Positions 1 through 8,224 of a stretch of DNA of 64,000 bases are shown here, piece by piece. Under the pieces are notes generated by a model. That model was not told the origin of the DNA, did not search any database, and saw only the letters and a program-made list of their open reading frames with translations. Made by a program: the position numbers and the translations under genes. Within the stretch, counting starts at the first letter, position 1. Each line of letters begins with the position of its first letter. The DNA lies in contig NZ_NEGC01000003.1 in assembly GCF_002135335.1 (NCBI RefSeq), forward strand, positions 310,001 to 374,000. Direction: 5' to 3'. This DNA comes from Acinetobacter sp. ANC 4470 (GTDB lineage: Bacteria; Pseudomonadota; Gammaproteobacteria; Pseudomonadales; Moraxellaceae).

Positions 1-344
1 GTAAACCAAGCATCTTCATTTAAAAACATTGCATCGACGAAACCAACGCTCCAATCGCCTAAACTTGATTCAGTATTAGCTTCTTCAATTTCAAAAGGAA
101 ACTCAATTCCTTCTTCATTGGCTAAGTTTTGACGAATCGCTTCTAACCATGCTTTTATTTGCACAATCATTTCAGCTGGAACTTTCTGTTGATTGTTATC
201 GAAAAGTTCATCGAGCCATTGATCAAAAGTTGGCCCTACAGCAATTGCACATAAAAAACCATGAGTTGCCGCAAAATCTAGACCATGTTCATTTTGGTCA
301 CCATCTAGATATTCACTCAATAGGTCTAAATCTAAAGCACTCAT
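1..344 (-). CDS. YecA/UPF0149 family protein, C-terminal part missing (window edge)
   Basis: Translating the minus strand from the ATG at 344 gives an open frame to the left edge with about 114 residues visible, starting MSALDLDLLSEYLDGD. The early acidic Leu-rich helix, the HGFLCAIAVGP segment (about residues 28-38) and the later EEGIEFPFE and FVDAMF segments fit the UPF0149/YecA (YgfB-like) family, small all-helical proteins whose biochemical role is poorly defined. The frame is not closed inside the window, so total length and any C-terminal metal-binding tail cannot be judged. The next gene, also on the minus strand, begins about 280 bases upstream. Family assignment is from remembered motifs. 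Confidence 0.75.
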   Translation of the reverse strand, partial: MSALDLDLLSEYLDGDQNEHGLDFAATHGFLCAIAVGPTFDQWLDELFDNNQQKVPAEMIVQIKAWLEAIRQNLANEEGIEFPFEIEEANTESSLGDWSVGFVDAMFLNEDAWF

Positions 345-376
345 TTAAAATCCAAGTTCTGTAAAATAACTGTGGA

Positions 377-404
377 TAGCATAGCATTTTAGCGCGCTAT
401 GCTA
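377..404 (-). terminator. possible weak hairpin terminator
   Basis: Nine-base arms TAGCATAGC (377-385) and GCTATGCTA (396-404) form a hairpin just past the stop of the 414-623 gene. No clear U-tract follows on the minus strand, so a terminator role is uncertain. Confidence 0.35.
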
Positions 405-413
405 AATCACAAT

Positions 414-623
414 TTAGTCTTCGTCATCATCAAAGCCGTCATCGTCATCAAGATCATAATCAAAATCTTTCAATTCACGTTCTAAGCGACGTTGTGCAAG
501 AAGGTCATCAATTAAACGACGTTTTTCTAATGACTCTTTAGCACTAATTTTGCTTGATGCCTCATCAAAACTAACATCATCATCACTGTAGCTATCATCT
601 AGTTCAAAATCTGTAGAAGACAC
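414..623 (-). CDS. small acidic PA3496-family protein
   Basis: A 69-residue, very acidic protein. Its N-terminal third and C-terminal tail are runs of Asp/Glu/Ser, around a central basic helix with RRLIDDLLAQRRLERELKDF (about residues 35-54). That central motif followed by an acidic tail is the signature of the PA3496 family described as putative envelope-integrity proteins. It has no signal peptide or membrane segment, and no enzymatic motif. It lies between the YecA-like gene and rpoD and is transcribed away from rpoD. The real function is unknown to me; the acidic tail could also suggest a nucleic-acid-mimicking or partner-binding role, which is speculation. Confidence 0.7.
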   Translation of the reverse strand: MSSTDFELDDSYSDDDVSFDEASSKISAKESLEKRRLIDDLLAQRRLERELKDFDYDLDDDDGFDDDED

Positions 624-993
624 TAAAACTACCTCATTAGTGAAAAAAGTAAATGGCTCTAGGCGCTATTTATCTTTGTTAGCAAACCTTGTCAAGTCTT
701 TTCTATTTTTTTGTTATAACAAACTCAATTCACACTTGTTTTTTCACCTTGAAATTGTATATTTATAAGACGTAGAATTTTAATTAGAATGCCGATAAAA
801 TTAAGATATTTTTTGAATACATTCCATGCAAGAGCCTTGAAAAAAAAAATTCTAACCCAATATTGAAAACAATTGTTAAATCAAAGTGCTATTTCCAAAT
901 AACACTTGAGCAAGCAATTCAAAACAATTTTAAGCGAATTGTGCTATTATGCACGGTTTTTCACTGCCACAGATTCAAGAAGAGTAAGCAAAG
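624..993. other. AT-rich intergenic region carrying divergent promoters
   Basis: No gene seen. The region is strongly AT-rich and separates two divergent genes, so it should hold the promoter of the small acidic protein on the minus strand and the rpoD promoter on the plus strand. The only convincing element is the extended -10 listed separately. Confidence 0.6.
942..950 (+). promoter_or_regulatory. extended -10 promoter for rpoD
   Basis: TGC-TATTAT (TG at 942-943, hexamer 945-950) is an extended -10 element about 44 bases upstream of the rpoD start codon. The -35 position at about 922-927 is poor, as is common for extended -10 promoters. Confidence 0.5.
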
Positions 994-2886
994 ATGAGCG
1001 ATATAACTTCCCCTACTTCGCAAGTAGCGGCTCTGATTAGCCGAGGCAAAGAGCAAGGTTACTTAACTTACGCTGAGGTTAACGATCATCTCCCAGACTC
1101 GATCACGGAAAGCGAACAGATTGAAGACATTATTCAAATGCTTCAAGATGTCGGCATTCCTGTGCATGAACGTGCACCTGAATCTGATGACACCATGTTC
1201 GACGGTAACAATGCAGAAGCAACCGATGAAGTTGCTGAAGAAGAAGCGGCTGCAGTTCTTGCTTCAGTTGAAAGCGAACCTGGTCGTACCACCGATCCAG
1301 TACGTATGTACATGCGTGAAATGGGAACGGTTGAACTATTAACGCGTGAAGGCGAAATTAGCATTGCGAAACGCATTGAAGATGGTATTCGTGACGTTCT
1401 TCATTCTATTGCGTATTGGCCTAATGCGGTTGAAGTTGTATTAAAAGAATATAGCGATGTTGCCTTAGGTGAACGTCGTCTTGCTGATATTTTATCTGGT
1501 TATTTAGACCCAGAATCTAACGAAGAAATTCCAGAAGTTTTAGAAGAAGAAGCTGAAATTATTGAAGTTGAAGATGACACAGCAACCGCTAAAACGACTA
1601 AAGATGTAAAATTGGATGATGACGAAGAAGAAGAATCTGAAAGTGATGATGATTCTGAAGGCGAGTCTGGTCCAGATCCAGAAATTGCACGTGTTCGTTT
1701 CACTGAACTAAATGATGCGTGGAAAGCAAGCAAAGTTGCTATTGAAAAGCATAGTCGTAACAGTAAACAAGCTGACGAAGCGCTTGAAGCCCTTGCAACT
1801 GTATTTATGATGTTTAAATTTACACCACGTTTATTTGAAATCATTTCAGAAATGATCCGTGGTACGCATGAACAAATTCGTACAGCTGAACGTGAAGTGA
1901 TGCGTTATGCCGTACGTCGTGGTCGTATGGATCGTACTCAATTCCGTACTTCATTCCCAGGTCAAGAATCAAACCAAGCTTGGTTAGATGAACAAATTGC
2001 TAAAGCACCTGCTGATCAAAAAGGTTATTTAGAAAAAGTACGTCCAGATGTTGTTGCATTCCAGCAAAAAATTGCCGACATCGAAAAAGAATTAGGCTTA
2101 GATGTTAAAGACATCAAAGACATTTCTAAACGTATGGCTGTTGGTGAAGCGAAAGCACGTCGCGCGAAAAAAGAAATGGTTGAAGCAAACTTACGTTTGG
2201 TGATTTCAATTGCGAAAAAATATACCAACCGTGGTTTACAATTCCTGGACTTGATTCAAGAAGGTAACATCGGTTTGATGAAAGCCGTAGACAAGTTTGA
2301 ATACCGTCGTGGTTATAAATTCTCGACTTATGCAACGTGGTGGATTCGTCAGGCGATTACACGTTCTATTGCCGATCAAGCACGTACCATCCGTATTCCA
2401 GTACACATGATCGAAACGATTAATAAGATCAACCGTGTATCTCGTCAACTTCTTCAGGAAATGGGCCGTGAGCCAACACCTGAAGAACTCGGTGAACGTC
2501 TGGAAATGGACGAAGTTAAAGTACGTAAAGTGCTTAAAATTGCCAAAGAACCGATTTCGATGGAAACACCGATTGGTGATGACGAAGATTCGCATCTTGG
2601 TGACTTTATTGAAGATGGTAATATTACCTCTCCAATTGATGCCGCGACTTCTGAAGGCTTAAAAGAAGCAACACGTGAAGTGCTGGAAAACTTGACCGAA
2701 CGTGAAGCGAAAGTCTTAAAAATGCGTTTTGGTATTGATATGCCAACCGACCATACTTTGGAAGAAGTGGGTAAACAATTTGATGTAACACGTGAACGTA
2801 TTCGTCAAATTGAAGCCAAAGCTTTACGTAAACTACGTCACCCTTCTCGTTCTGAACACTTACGTTCATTCTTAGAAAATGACTAA
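994..2886 (+). CDS. rpoD: RNA polymerase primary sigma factor RpoD (sigma-70)
   Basis: A 630-residue housekeeping sigma factor. Region 1.1 lies at the N-terminus. A long acidic non-conserved region holds a Glu/Asp-rich stretch near residues 180-230. Region 2 starts near residue 396 ([20 protein letters not shown], then the region 2.3/2.4 aromatic helix with [10 protein letters not shown]). Region 4.2 near the C-terminus has the helix-turn-helix [20 protein letters not shown] that reads the -35 box. Length and domain order match other gammaproteobacterial RpoD proteins. It stands alone here, without rpsU or dnaG next to it, and is followed by a factor-independent terminator. Confidence 0.98.
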   Translation: MSDITSPTSQVAALISRGKEQGYLTYAEVNDHLPDSITESEQIEDIIQMLQDVGIPVHERAPESDDTMFDGNNAEATDEVAEEEAAAVLASVESEPGRTTDPVRMYMREMGTVELLTREGEISIAKRIEDGIRDVLHSIAYWPNAVEVVLKEYSDVALGERRLADILSGYLDPESNEEIPEVLEEEAEIIEVEDDTATAKTTKDVKLDDDEEEESESDDDSEGESGPDPEIARVRFTELNDAWKASKVAIEKHSRNSKQADEALEALATVFMMFKFTPRLFEIISEMIRGTHEQIRTAEREVMRYAVRRGRMDRTQFRTSFPGQESNQAWLDEQIAKAPADQKGYLEKVRPDVVAFQQKIADIEKELGLDVKDIKDISKRMAVGEAKARRAKKEMVEANLRLVISIAKKYTNRGLQFLDLIQEGNIGLMKAVDKFEYRRGYKFSTYATWWIRQAITRSIADQARTIRIPVHMIETINKINRVSRQLLQEMGREPTPEELGERLEMDEVKVRKVLKIAKEPISMETPIGDDEDSHLGDFIEDGNITSPIDAATSEGLKEATREVLENLTEREAKVLKMRFGIDMPTDHTLEEVGKQFDVTRERIRQIEAKALRKLRHPSRSEHLRSFLEND

Positions 2887-2954
2887 TTTTTGATGATCGC
2901 GATGGAGACTTGAAATATCAATTTCAGTCTCCATTTAGTATCTAAGAGAAACAC

Positions 2955-2979
2955 AACGCCTGCATTTACGCAGGCGTTT
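2955..2979 (+). terminator. rpoD terminator
   Basis: Stem AACGCCTGC (2955-2963) and GCAGGCGTT (2970-2978) with a six-base loop, followed by a short T-run. A second dyad (2902-2915 with 2920-2933) lies between it and the rpoD stop codon. Confidence 0.65.
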
Positions 2980-3001
2980 GATATAATGAGGACTGGCTCT
3001 C

Positions 3002-3295
3002 ATGACGATGTTAGACCGTACACCTTCACGTGAACTGCAAGAAGATCTATGGGTTTTCCCTATGGATTATCCAATCAAATTGATTGGTGAAGCGCACGAA
3101 GACTTACATTGTGCTGTGGTTGAAATTTTAGTAAAACACTTTCCTGATTTTGATGGTGCAACTATTAAAATACAACCCTCTCGTACAGGTAAGTATCACT
3201 CTTTAACGGCACAACTTGTGTTCATTGAACTTGAACAAGTTCATGCACTGTATGCAGATCTAGCTGCCTGCACATTGATTAAAACAGCACTTTAA
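3002..3295 (+). CDS. ybeD: YbeD-like DUF493 protein
   Basis: A 97-residue protein with the DUF493/UPF0250 fold: the segment LWVFPMDYPIKLIGEA near residues 16-31, a central VVEILVKHFPDFD helix, and a C-terminal beta strand reading HSLTAQLVFIE. It has no catalytic motif and no signal peptide. In E. coli ybeD sits immediately upstream of lipB, and the same order is seen here 147 bases before lipB, which supports the assignment. Its role is not established in the family; a ferredoxin-like regulatory domain is assumed. A TATAAT at 2982-2987 and a GAGG just before the ATG are candidate expression signals. A strong terminator after the gene suggests it is mostly transcribed alone. Confidence 0.85.
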   Translation: MTMLDRTPSRELQEDLWVFPMDYPIKLIGEAHEDLHCAVVEILVKHFPDFDGATIKIQPSRTGKYHSLTAQLVFIELEQVHALYADLAACTLIKTAL

Positions 3296-3302
3296 TCAAT
3301 AT

Positions 3303-3331
3303 AAAAAACACGCCTCGAAGCGTGTTTTTTT
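3303..3331 (+). terminator. terminator after ybeD
   Basis: Eleven-base stem AAAAAACACGC (3303-3313) and GCGTGTTTTTT (3320-3330) around CTCGAA, ending in a T-run. Confidence 0.85.
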
Positions 3332-3442
3332 ATGTATGTAAAAAAACATTGAATCCATGCCAATAAAAATGACAAATCATGTGGCTATCACCCCCCATCT
3401 CAGCCCAATTTCATTATAATCTTTTTCAATATTCAAACCTTT

Positions 3443-4117
3443 ATGGACGCACTTCACGTGACTGATGCTGTTCTAAAACCAACGCTTATTATTCGTCAAT
3501 TTAATCAACTTACCCCTTATCTCGACCGTTTTCAGGACATGAAAAATTTAACTGAAAACCGTGATGAAAATACCCCAGATGAACTGTGGATTTTGCAGCA
3601 TCATGACGTTCTAACCCAAGGACAAGCAGGTAAACCAGAACATATTCTGATGTCTAGTACAATTCCTGTGGTACAAACAGATCGTGGTGGGCAAGTCACT
3701 TGGCATGGTCCCGGTCAGTTGGTTGCCTACTTCATGTTTGATTTAAATCGCTTGGGTTGGAACGTTCGCACGTTGGTTTCCTATGCTGAAAATCTAATGA
3801 TTAACCTGCTAAAAAAATACGATATTGACGCCTATGCCAAAGCAGATGCACCGGGCGTATATGTCAATGAACGCAAAATTGGCTCATTGGGTTTTAAAAT
3901 TCGTAAAGGGCGTAGCTATCATGGTCTTGCACTCAATATTGATTGTGATCTGTTTGGATTTCAGACCATTAATCCATGCGGTTATGCAGGCTTAGAAATG
4001 GTTCGCGTCATGGACTTGGTTGAAAACCATCCCCAATTTAATGATTTATGTGCGGATATCATTGAAACTTTAGACCACAGCGGTTACTTTAATAAAGTCC
4101 AAGTCATGCAACAATAA
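3443..4117 (+). CDS. lipB: octanoyl-[acyl-carrier-protein] transferase LipB
   Basis: A 224-residue cytoplasmic enzyme that moves octanoyl groups from ACP to lipoyl domains of 2-oxo-acid dehydrogenases and the glycine cleavage H protein, the first step of lipoate synthesis. Family motifs are intact: [12 protein letters not shown] (81-92), the catalytic lysine in ERKIGSLG (K145), and the acyl-accepting cysteine in [11 protein letters not shown] (C179). The 34-residue spacing between the two is as in characterised LipB proteins. It follows the DUF493 gene as in E. coli. lipA is not in this window. The ribosome binding site before the ATG is weak. Confidence 0.96.
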   Translation: MDALHVTDAVLKPTLIIRQFNQLTPYLDRFQDMKNLTENRDENTPDELWILQHHDVLTQGQAGKPEHILMSSTIPVVQTDRGGQVTWHGPGQLVAYFMFDLNRLGWNVRTLVSYAENLMINLLKKYDIDAYAKADAPGVYVNERKIGSLGFKIRKGRSYHGLALNIDCDLFGFQTINPCGYAGLEMVRVMDLVENHPQFNDLCADIIETLDHSGYFNKVQVMQQ

Positions 4118-4141
4118 CTTTGCTTTTGCGATAAAAATAAA

Positions 4142-4159
4142 TTAGAGTATTTACTCTAA
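4142..4159. promoter_or_regulatory. operator-like dyad upstream of SCP2-like/ADH genes
   Basis: Perfect dyad TTAGAGTATTTACTCTAA (eight-base arms, two-base centre), 36 bases before the GTG of the next gene. No T-run follows, so it looks more like a repressor site than a terminator; no regulator gene is adjacent. Confidence 0.4.
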
Positions 4160-4194
4160 ACTAATAAAATATTTTTTAGATAAGGGATGCGCGA

Positions 4195-4728
4195 GTGATT
4201 TCAACCAAATCCGTAAAGCCCGCTTTGCAACTAACCTATGTCAAACTCATGATGGATGTGATTGGCAGAGGTTTAGTCATGGCGAGTCAAGTCGATGCAG
4301 AAGTAAAACAGGAAGTTGCCAAATTCCCTGTTGGTTTTGTGCTATCGATGAAAGTATTTCCCAATGGCCCCGCTTTTATTGCAAAAGTCACGGAAGACCA
4401 TCAATTACAATTATTACAATCCGTAGCAACCAAGCCTGATTTAACCATTACGTTTAAACATTTAAGTCATGCTTTTTTAGTGTTTTCTTTCCAAGAGAGT
4501 ACCGCTCAAGCCTTTGCCCATGACCGCATGATTGCAGACGGTGATTTAGCATATGCCATTCGTCTGGTCCGCTGTTTAAATAAAATGGAATCGCTTATTT
4601 TACCTAAACTCTTAGCCGAGCTTGCCGTAAAACAATATCCAAGTGAATTAAGCTTAAAAGAAAAATTAACAGGCGCTGCAAATATTTATTTGAAAGTAGC
4701 TCAATCCTATTTTAAACGGAGTGTATAA
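4195..4728 (+). CDS. SCP2-like lipid-binding domain protein (tentative)
   Basis: A 177-residue protein starting at GTG with AAGGG upstream. The central part (about residues 45-95: VLSMKVFPNGPAFIAKV, then KPDLTITFKHLSHAFLVF) resembles the SCP2 sterol-binding fold, in which strands are followed by a statement of substrate-binding helices. It has no signal peptide and no catalytic motif. It ends one base before the ATG of the iron alcohol dehydrogenase, so the two are almost certainly cotranscribed and probably act on the same hydrophobic alcohol or aldehyde; that last step is inference. The family call is from general pattern and could be wrong. Confidence 0.5.
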   Translation: MISTKSVKPALQLTYVKLMMDVIGRGLVMASQVDAEVKQEVAKFPVGFVLSMKVFPNGPAFIAKVTEDHQLQLLQSVATKPDLTITFKHLSHAFLVFSFQESTAQAFAHDRMIADGDLAYAIRLVRCLNKMESLILPKLLAELAVKQYPSELSLKEKLTGAANIYLKVAQSYFKRSV

Positions 4729-4729
4729 C

Positions 4730-5914
4730 ATGGCTAAGCCTTATTACGAATTTTTCTGCCCAGTAAAAGTCATCGCAGGTCATGCCGCGTTAGAACACAT
4801 TCCTTTTGAACTTGCTACTTTGGGTGCAAAACGCCCATTGATTATTACCGATAAAGGCGTACGCGCAAATAATTTACTTGCTCCGATTGAAGCTGCTTTT
4901 GAATCTACAGATGCTGTTATTGGCTATATTTTTGATGATGTTCCACCCGATTCAAGCGTAGAAACAGTGCGTAGCGCAGCAAAAGCCTACCGTGAAAATA
5001 ATTGTGATGCGATTATTGCTGTCGGTGGTGGTTCAGTCATTGATACCTCAAAAGCCACCAATATTTTGGTCACTGAAGGCGGTGATGACTTACTCAAATT
5101 TTCAGGCGCGCATAATCTACCCAAAGCACTGAAACCATTTTTTGTGATTCCAACAACATCAGGGACTGGTTCTGAAGTGACCATGGTTGCTGTGGTTTCC
5201 GATCTTGAAAAGAATGTCAAAATAGCATTTGCCTCTTACTATTTGATGCCACACGCAGCGATTCTTGACCCACGTATGACGCAAACTTTACCGCCCCATT
5301 TAACGGCTATGACTGCTATGGACGCACTGACTCACGCGGTTGAAGCCTATACTTGTATGGCTGCAAATCCAATCAGTGATGCTTATGCCACTGCTGCAAT
5401 CAAAAAAGTCAGCAACAACTTATTCAATGTACTGGATAATCCAACCGATGAGTTTGGTCGTCTTGAATTGGCGCAGGCTTCAACCATGGCTGGTATTGCA
5501 TTCTCTAATTCGATGGTCGGTTTAGTCCATTCATTAGGACATGCCTTAGGTGCTGTAGCACACTTACCCCACGGTTTATGCATGAATCTATTCCTGCCTT
5601 ATGTACTTGAGTACAACAAAGAAGTGAATGGTGACAAAATTGCAGACCTATTACTTCCTTTAGCCGGTGCAGATATTTACGCTCAAACACCTGCTCACTT
5701 ACGTGCTGACAAAGCCATTGCCACCATTCTGACCATGCGTGATCGCCTATATACCCTCACTAAATTACCGCGCACTTTACGTGAAACAGGCAAAGTATCT
5801 GAAGCACAACTCGATGAAGTCGCGGAAAAAGCTTTAAATGATGGATCTATTATTTACAATCCTAAAGAAGCAAGCCTAAGTGACTTAAAAGCGCTGCTAG
5901 AAAAAGCTTGGTAA
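4730..5914 (+). CDS. iron-containing alcohol dehydrogenase
   Basis: I take the ATG at 4730 (preceded by AACGGAG), giving 394 residues; an in-frame GTG at 4721 would overlap the previous gene's end. The protein is a group III NAD(P)-dependent alcohol dehydrogenase. It has the nucleotide-binding GGGSVIDTSKA near residue 99, PTTSGTGSE near 141, and the metal ligands of the family at D218 and H222 (MDALTHAVEAY), H287 (LVHSLGHALGA) and H301 (PHG). It oxidises an alcohol or reduces an aldehyde in the cytoplasm; the substrate cannot be read from sequence. The partner gene upstream suggests a lipophilic substrate. Confidence 0.92.
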   Translation: MAKPYYEFFCPVKVIAGHAALEHIPFELATLGAKRPLIITDKGVRANNLLAPIEAAFESTDAVIGYIFDDVPPDSSVETVRSAAKAYRENNCDAIIAVGGGSVIDTSKATNILVTEGGDDLLKFSGAHNLPKALKPFFVIPTTSGTGSEVTMVAVVSDLEKNVKIAFASYYLMPHAAILDPRMTQTLPPHLTAMTAMDALTHAVEAYTCMAANPISDAYATAAIKKVSNNLFNVLDNPTDEFGRLELAQASTMAGIAFSNSMVGLVHSLGHALGAVAHLPHGLCMNLFLPYVLEYNKEVNGDKIADLLLPLAGADIYAQTPAHLRADKAIATILTMRDRLYTLTKLPRTLRETGKVSEAQLDEVAEKALNDGSIIYNPKEASLSDLKALLEKAW

Positions 5915-5948
5915 ATATTGAAAAATAAGCGAATATAGCGGAAAAATT

Positions 5949-5980
5949 AGCCTGATGTTTTTTTAAGCATCAGGCTTTTA
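5949..5980 (+). terminator. terminator after alcohol dehydrogenase
   Basis: Stem AGCCTGATG (5949-5957) and CATCAGGCT (5968-5976) with a T-rich loop and TTTTA tail. Confidence 0.8.
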
Positions 5981-6049
5981 CTTTGTGGAAATAAAAAACC
6001 ATTTTTTATCAAATGGCACATTTCATGCTGTAAAAAGTTTATAAAGTGA

Positions 6050-6079
6050 TTGGCAAAAGGCATCAAATTGGAGTAGATT
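6050..6079 (+). promoter_or_regulatory. candidate promoter for APC permease
   Basis: TTGGCA (6050-6055), 18-base spacer, TAGATT (6074-6079). A reasonable sigma-70 match about 100 bases before the TTG start of the permease gene. Confidence 0.4.
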
Positions 6080-6108
6080 GGCGCACTTTTGTTTTATTCG
6101 TATAGGGG

Positions 6109-6131
6109 GGATCGTTCGTCTCAAACGATCC
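6109..6131 (+). promoter_or_regulatory. leader hairpin before APC permease
   Basis: GGATCGTT (6109-6116) pairs with AACGATCC (6124-6131) around a seven-base loop in the predicted 5' leader of the permease gene. No T-run follows. It may be a protein site or a translational control structure. Confidence 0.35.
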
Positions 6132-6177
6132 TTTAAACATGACTGATCCTTGATCAACGATTAAGAGGATAACGCCG

Positions 6178-7575
6178 TTGACAAATATCTCTGGGACTCC
6201 ATCGGCAGCTAAACTGCAAAAAACGCTGGGACTCTGGCACATCATTATTATCGGTTTAGCTTATATACAGCCCATGACGTTATTTGACACTTTCGGTTTA
6301 GTATCGGAAGAAAGTCATTTTCACGTACCGACATCCTACATATTTGCACTCGTTGCAATTTTATTAACATCTTTAAGCTATGGTCATATGATTCGTCGCT
6401 ACCCTTCTTCGGGTTCCGCCTATACCTATGCCCAAAAATCGATTCACCCCAATGTTGGTTTCATGGTGGGTTGGTCATCTTGGTTAGATTATTTATTATC
6501 ACCAATGGTCAATATCATTCTTGCTGTGATTTACCTTGAAGCATTGTTCCCTGATGTAAACCATTGGGTTTGGGTTATCGTGCTGACTGCATTTATGACC
6601 GGTATAAACTTAAAAGGTGCGCGCTTCGTTGCAAACTTCAACAGTTTAATCGTACTGATTCAGCTTATTGTGATTGCCGTATTCACCTATCTGGTCTATA
6701 GCAAATTACAAGCAGGTTTTAATGCAGATGGTCCAATTTCTGCCGAGCAACGTTATCAACTTTGGAGTCTTGAACCTTTTTGGAACGAGTTAACTTCAGT
6801 TGGTGCATTGGTTACTGGTGCAACATTACTGTGCTTCTCTTTCACTGGTTTTGACTCGCTCAGTTCACTTGCCGAAGAAACCAAAGATACTGAAAAAACC
6901 TTGCCTAAAGCGATTTTCTTAACTGCTTTAATTGCGGGTGTGATCTTTATTATCAGTACCTACTTCATGCAAATTTACTTCCCGAACGATCCAAAAACAT
7001 ACTTTGAAGATGTTGCCGCGACACAGCCTGATATTTTAATGCTCGTTGGTGGTTCACTCTTTCAATCCTATGTGCTTACTTTTGCAATCGTGACGGTTAT
7101 GGCATCGGGTATTTCAGCACATGCTGGCGTATCACGCTTAATGTTTGCCATGGGTCGTGATGGCGTGATCAATAAGAAAATCTTTGGTCATATCAGCCCT
7201 AAAAGCCTGACTCCTTCATACAATATTTTAATTGTAGGCGTTGTTGCTTTAACAGCTGGCTTTATGAATCTGGACACTGTAATTTCCTTAATCAGTTTTG
7301 GTGCTTTAACGGCATTTACTTTTGTAAATCTGTCGGTCATTTCACGTTATGCATTACGTGATGGGCGCACCAAGAATACGAAAGATATTTTAAACTTTGT
7401 GGTTGTTCCATTACTTGGCTTTTTGAGTGTATTTGCACTCTGGCTAGAAATTGAAGAAACCTCTTTAAAATATGGTTTATGGTGGGCAATGTTCGGTATT
7501 TTATACTTAGGTTATAAAACCAAAGGCTTTAAACAACCTGCTCCGCAGCATAACGAGTTTGATGATTCGCACTAA
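6178..7575 (+). CDS. APC-superfamily amino acid/polyamine permease
   Basis: A 465-residue inner-membrane transporter starting at TTG with GAGGAT upstream. It shows the usual 12-segment APC pattern: first segment IIIIGLAYIQPMTLFDTFG, an early YGHMIRRYPSSGSAYTYAQ motif (about residues 69-87), and a central SFTGFDSLSSLAEETKD stretch (about 223-239), the conserved helix-6/7 region of amino acid and putrescine permeases. It resembles PuuP-type putrescine/amino acid importers, but the substrate is not decided by sequence. No catabolic genes adjoin it. The leader carries a hairpin and the gene ends in a strong terminator, so it is likely a single-gene unit. Confidence 0.88.
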   Translation: MTNISGTPSAAKLQKTLGLWHIIIIGLAYIQPMTLFDTFGLVSEESHFHVPTSYIFALVAILLTSLSYGHMIRRYPSSGSAYTYAQKSIHPNVGFMVGWSSWLDYLLSPMVNIILAVIYLEALFPDVNHWVWVIVLTAFMTGINLKGARFVANFNSLIVLIQLIVIAVFTYLVYSKLQAGFNADGPISAEQRYQLWSLEPFWNELTSVGALVTGATLLCFSFTGFDSLSSLAEETKDTEKTLPKAIFLTALIAGVIFIISTYFMQIYFPNDPKTYFEDVAATQPDILMLVGGSLFQSYVLTFAIVTVMASGISAHAGVSRLMFAMGRDGVINKKIFGHISPKSLTPSYNILIVGVVALTAGFMNLDTVISLISFGALTAFTFVNLSVISRYALRDGRTKNTKDILNFVVVPLLGFLSVFALWLEIEETSLKYGLWWAMFGILYLGYKTKGFKQPAPQHNEFDDSH

Positions 7576-7593
7576 TGTGCTGATTCACCCCAT

Positions 7594-7620
7594 AAAAAAG
7601 ACGCTTTATGCGTCTTTTTT
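7594..7620 (+). terminator. terminator after APC permease
   Basis: AAAAAAGACGC (7594-7604), loop TTTAT, GCGTCTTTTTT (7610-7620). Confidence 0.9.
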
Positions 7621-7667
7621 ATATGCTTAATGTTTTATGTAGCCAATTATTTTTAAAATTTAAACAT

Positions 7668-7696
7668 AAAAAAAGCTGCCCATAAGCAGCTTTTTT
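7668..7696 (-). terminator. terminator after trmL
   Basis: AAAAAAAGCTGC (7668-7679) and GCAGCTTTTTT (7686-7696), placed 12 bases past the trmL stop codon on the minus strand. Confidence 0.88.
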
Positions 7697-7707
7697 AACA
7701 ATCTGTT

Positions 7708-8187
7708 TTAAACCAAAGTTTCAAAACCTTGTTGACGCCATGCCTCATAGAGAATGATCGCAGTCGCATTAGATAAGTTCAAACTGCGCGAAGTTGCTGC
7801 CATCGGTAAGCGAATCCAATGTTTCTCTGGAAACATCATCCGTACATTTTCAGGAAGACCTCGAGTTTCAGGCCCCATTAACAATGCCACTGGACGGTTT
7901 AAATTTGACGTATGTGGTGTTTCAAAACCTTTGGTGGTTAAAGGATAAATCGCATCATTTTCAATACCATGTTCTTTTAAAAAAGCCAAACAATCAGCAA
8001 AGTTTTCCCATACTTTCATATGTGCCCATTCATGATAATCCAATCCTGCACGTCTAAGCTTTTTATCATCCAGTTCAAAACCTAATGGCTTAACCAAGTG
8101 CAATTGCGCACCTGTATTGGCACATAAACGAATGATATTACCTGTATTTGCAGGAATTTCAGGCTCATATAAAACAACATGAATCAC
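7708..8187 (-). CDS. trmL: tRNA (cytidine(34)/uridine(34)-2'-O)-methyltransferase TrmL
   Basis: A 159-residue SPOUT-class methyltransferase that uses S-adenosylmethionine to 2'-O-methylate the wobble base of leucine tRNAs. The N-terminal VLYEPEIPANTGNIIRLCAN and the trefoil-knot motifs GPETRGLP (105-112), IRLPM (126-130) and SLNLSNA (135-141) are intact, and the length is that of the single-domain TrmL family. It sits about 35 bases downstream of cysG on the same strand; the two may share a transcript although their functions are unrelated. Confidence 0.95.
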   Translation of the reverse strand: MIHVVLYEPEIPANTGNIIRLCANTGAQLHLVKPLGFELDDKKLRRAGLDYHEWAHMKVWENFADCLAFLKEHGIENDAIYPLTTKGFETPHTSNLNRPVALLMGPETRGLPENVRMMFPEKHWIRLPMAATSRSLNLSNATAIILYEAWRQQGFETLV

Positions 8188-8224
8188 AAGATTTCTCTAC
8201 TCTTTCAATGCGACAGGGCTTGAT

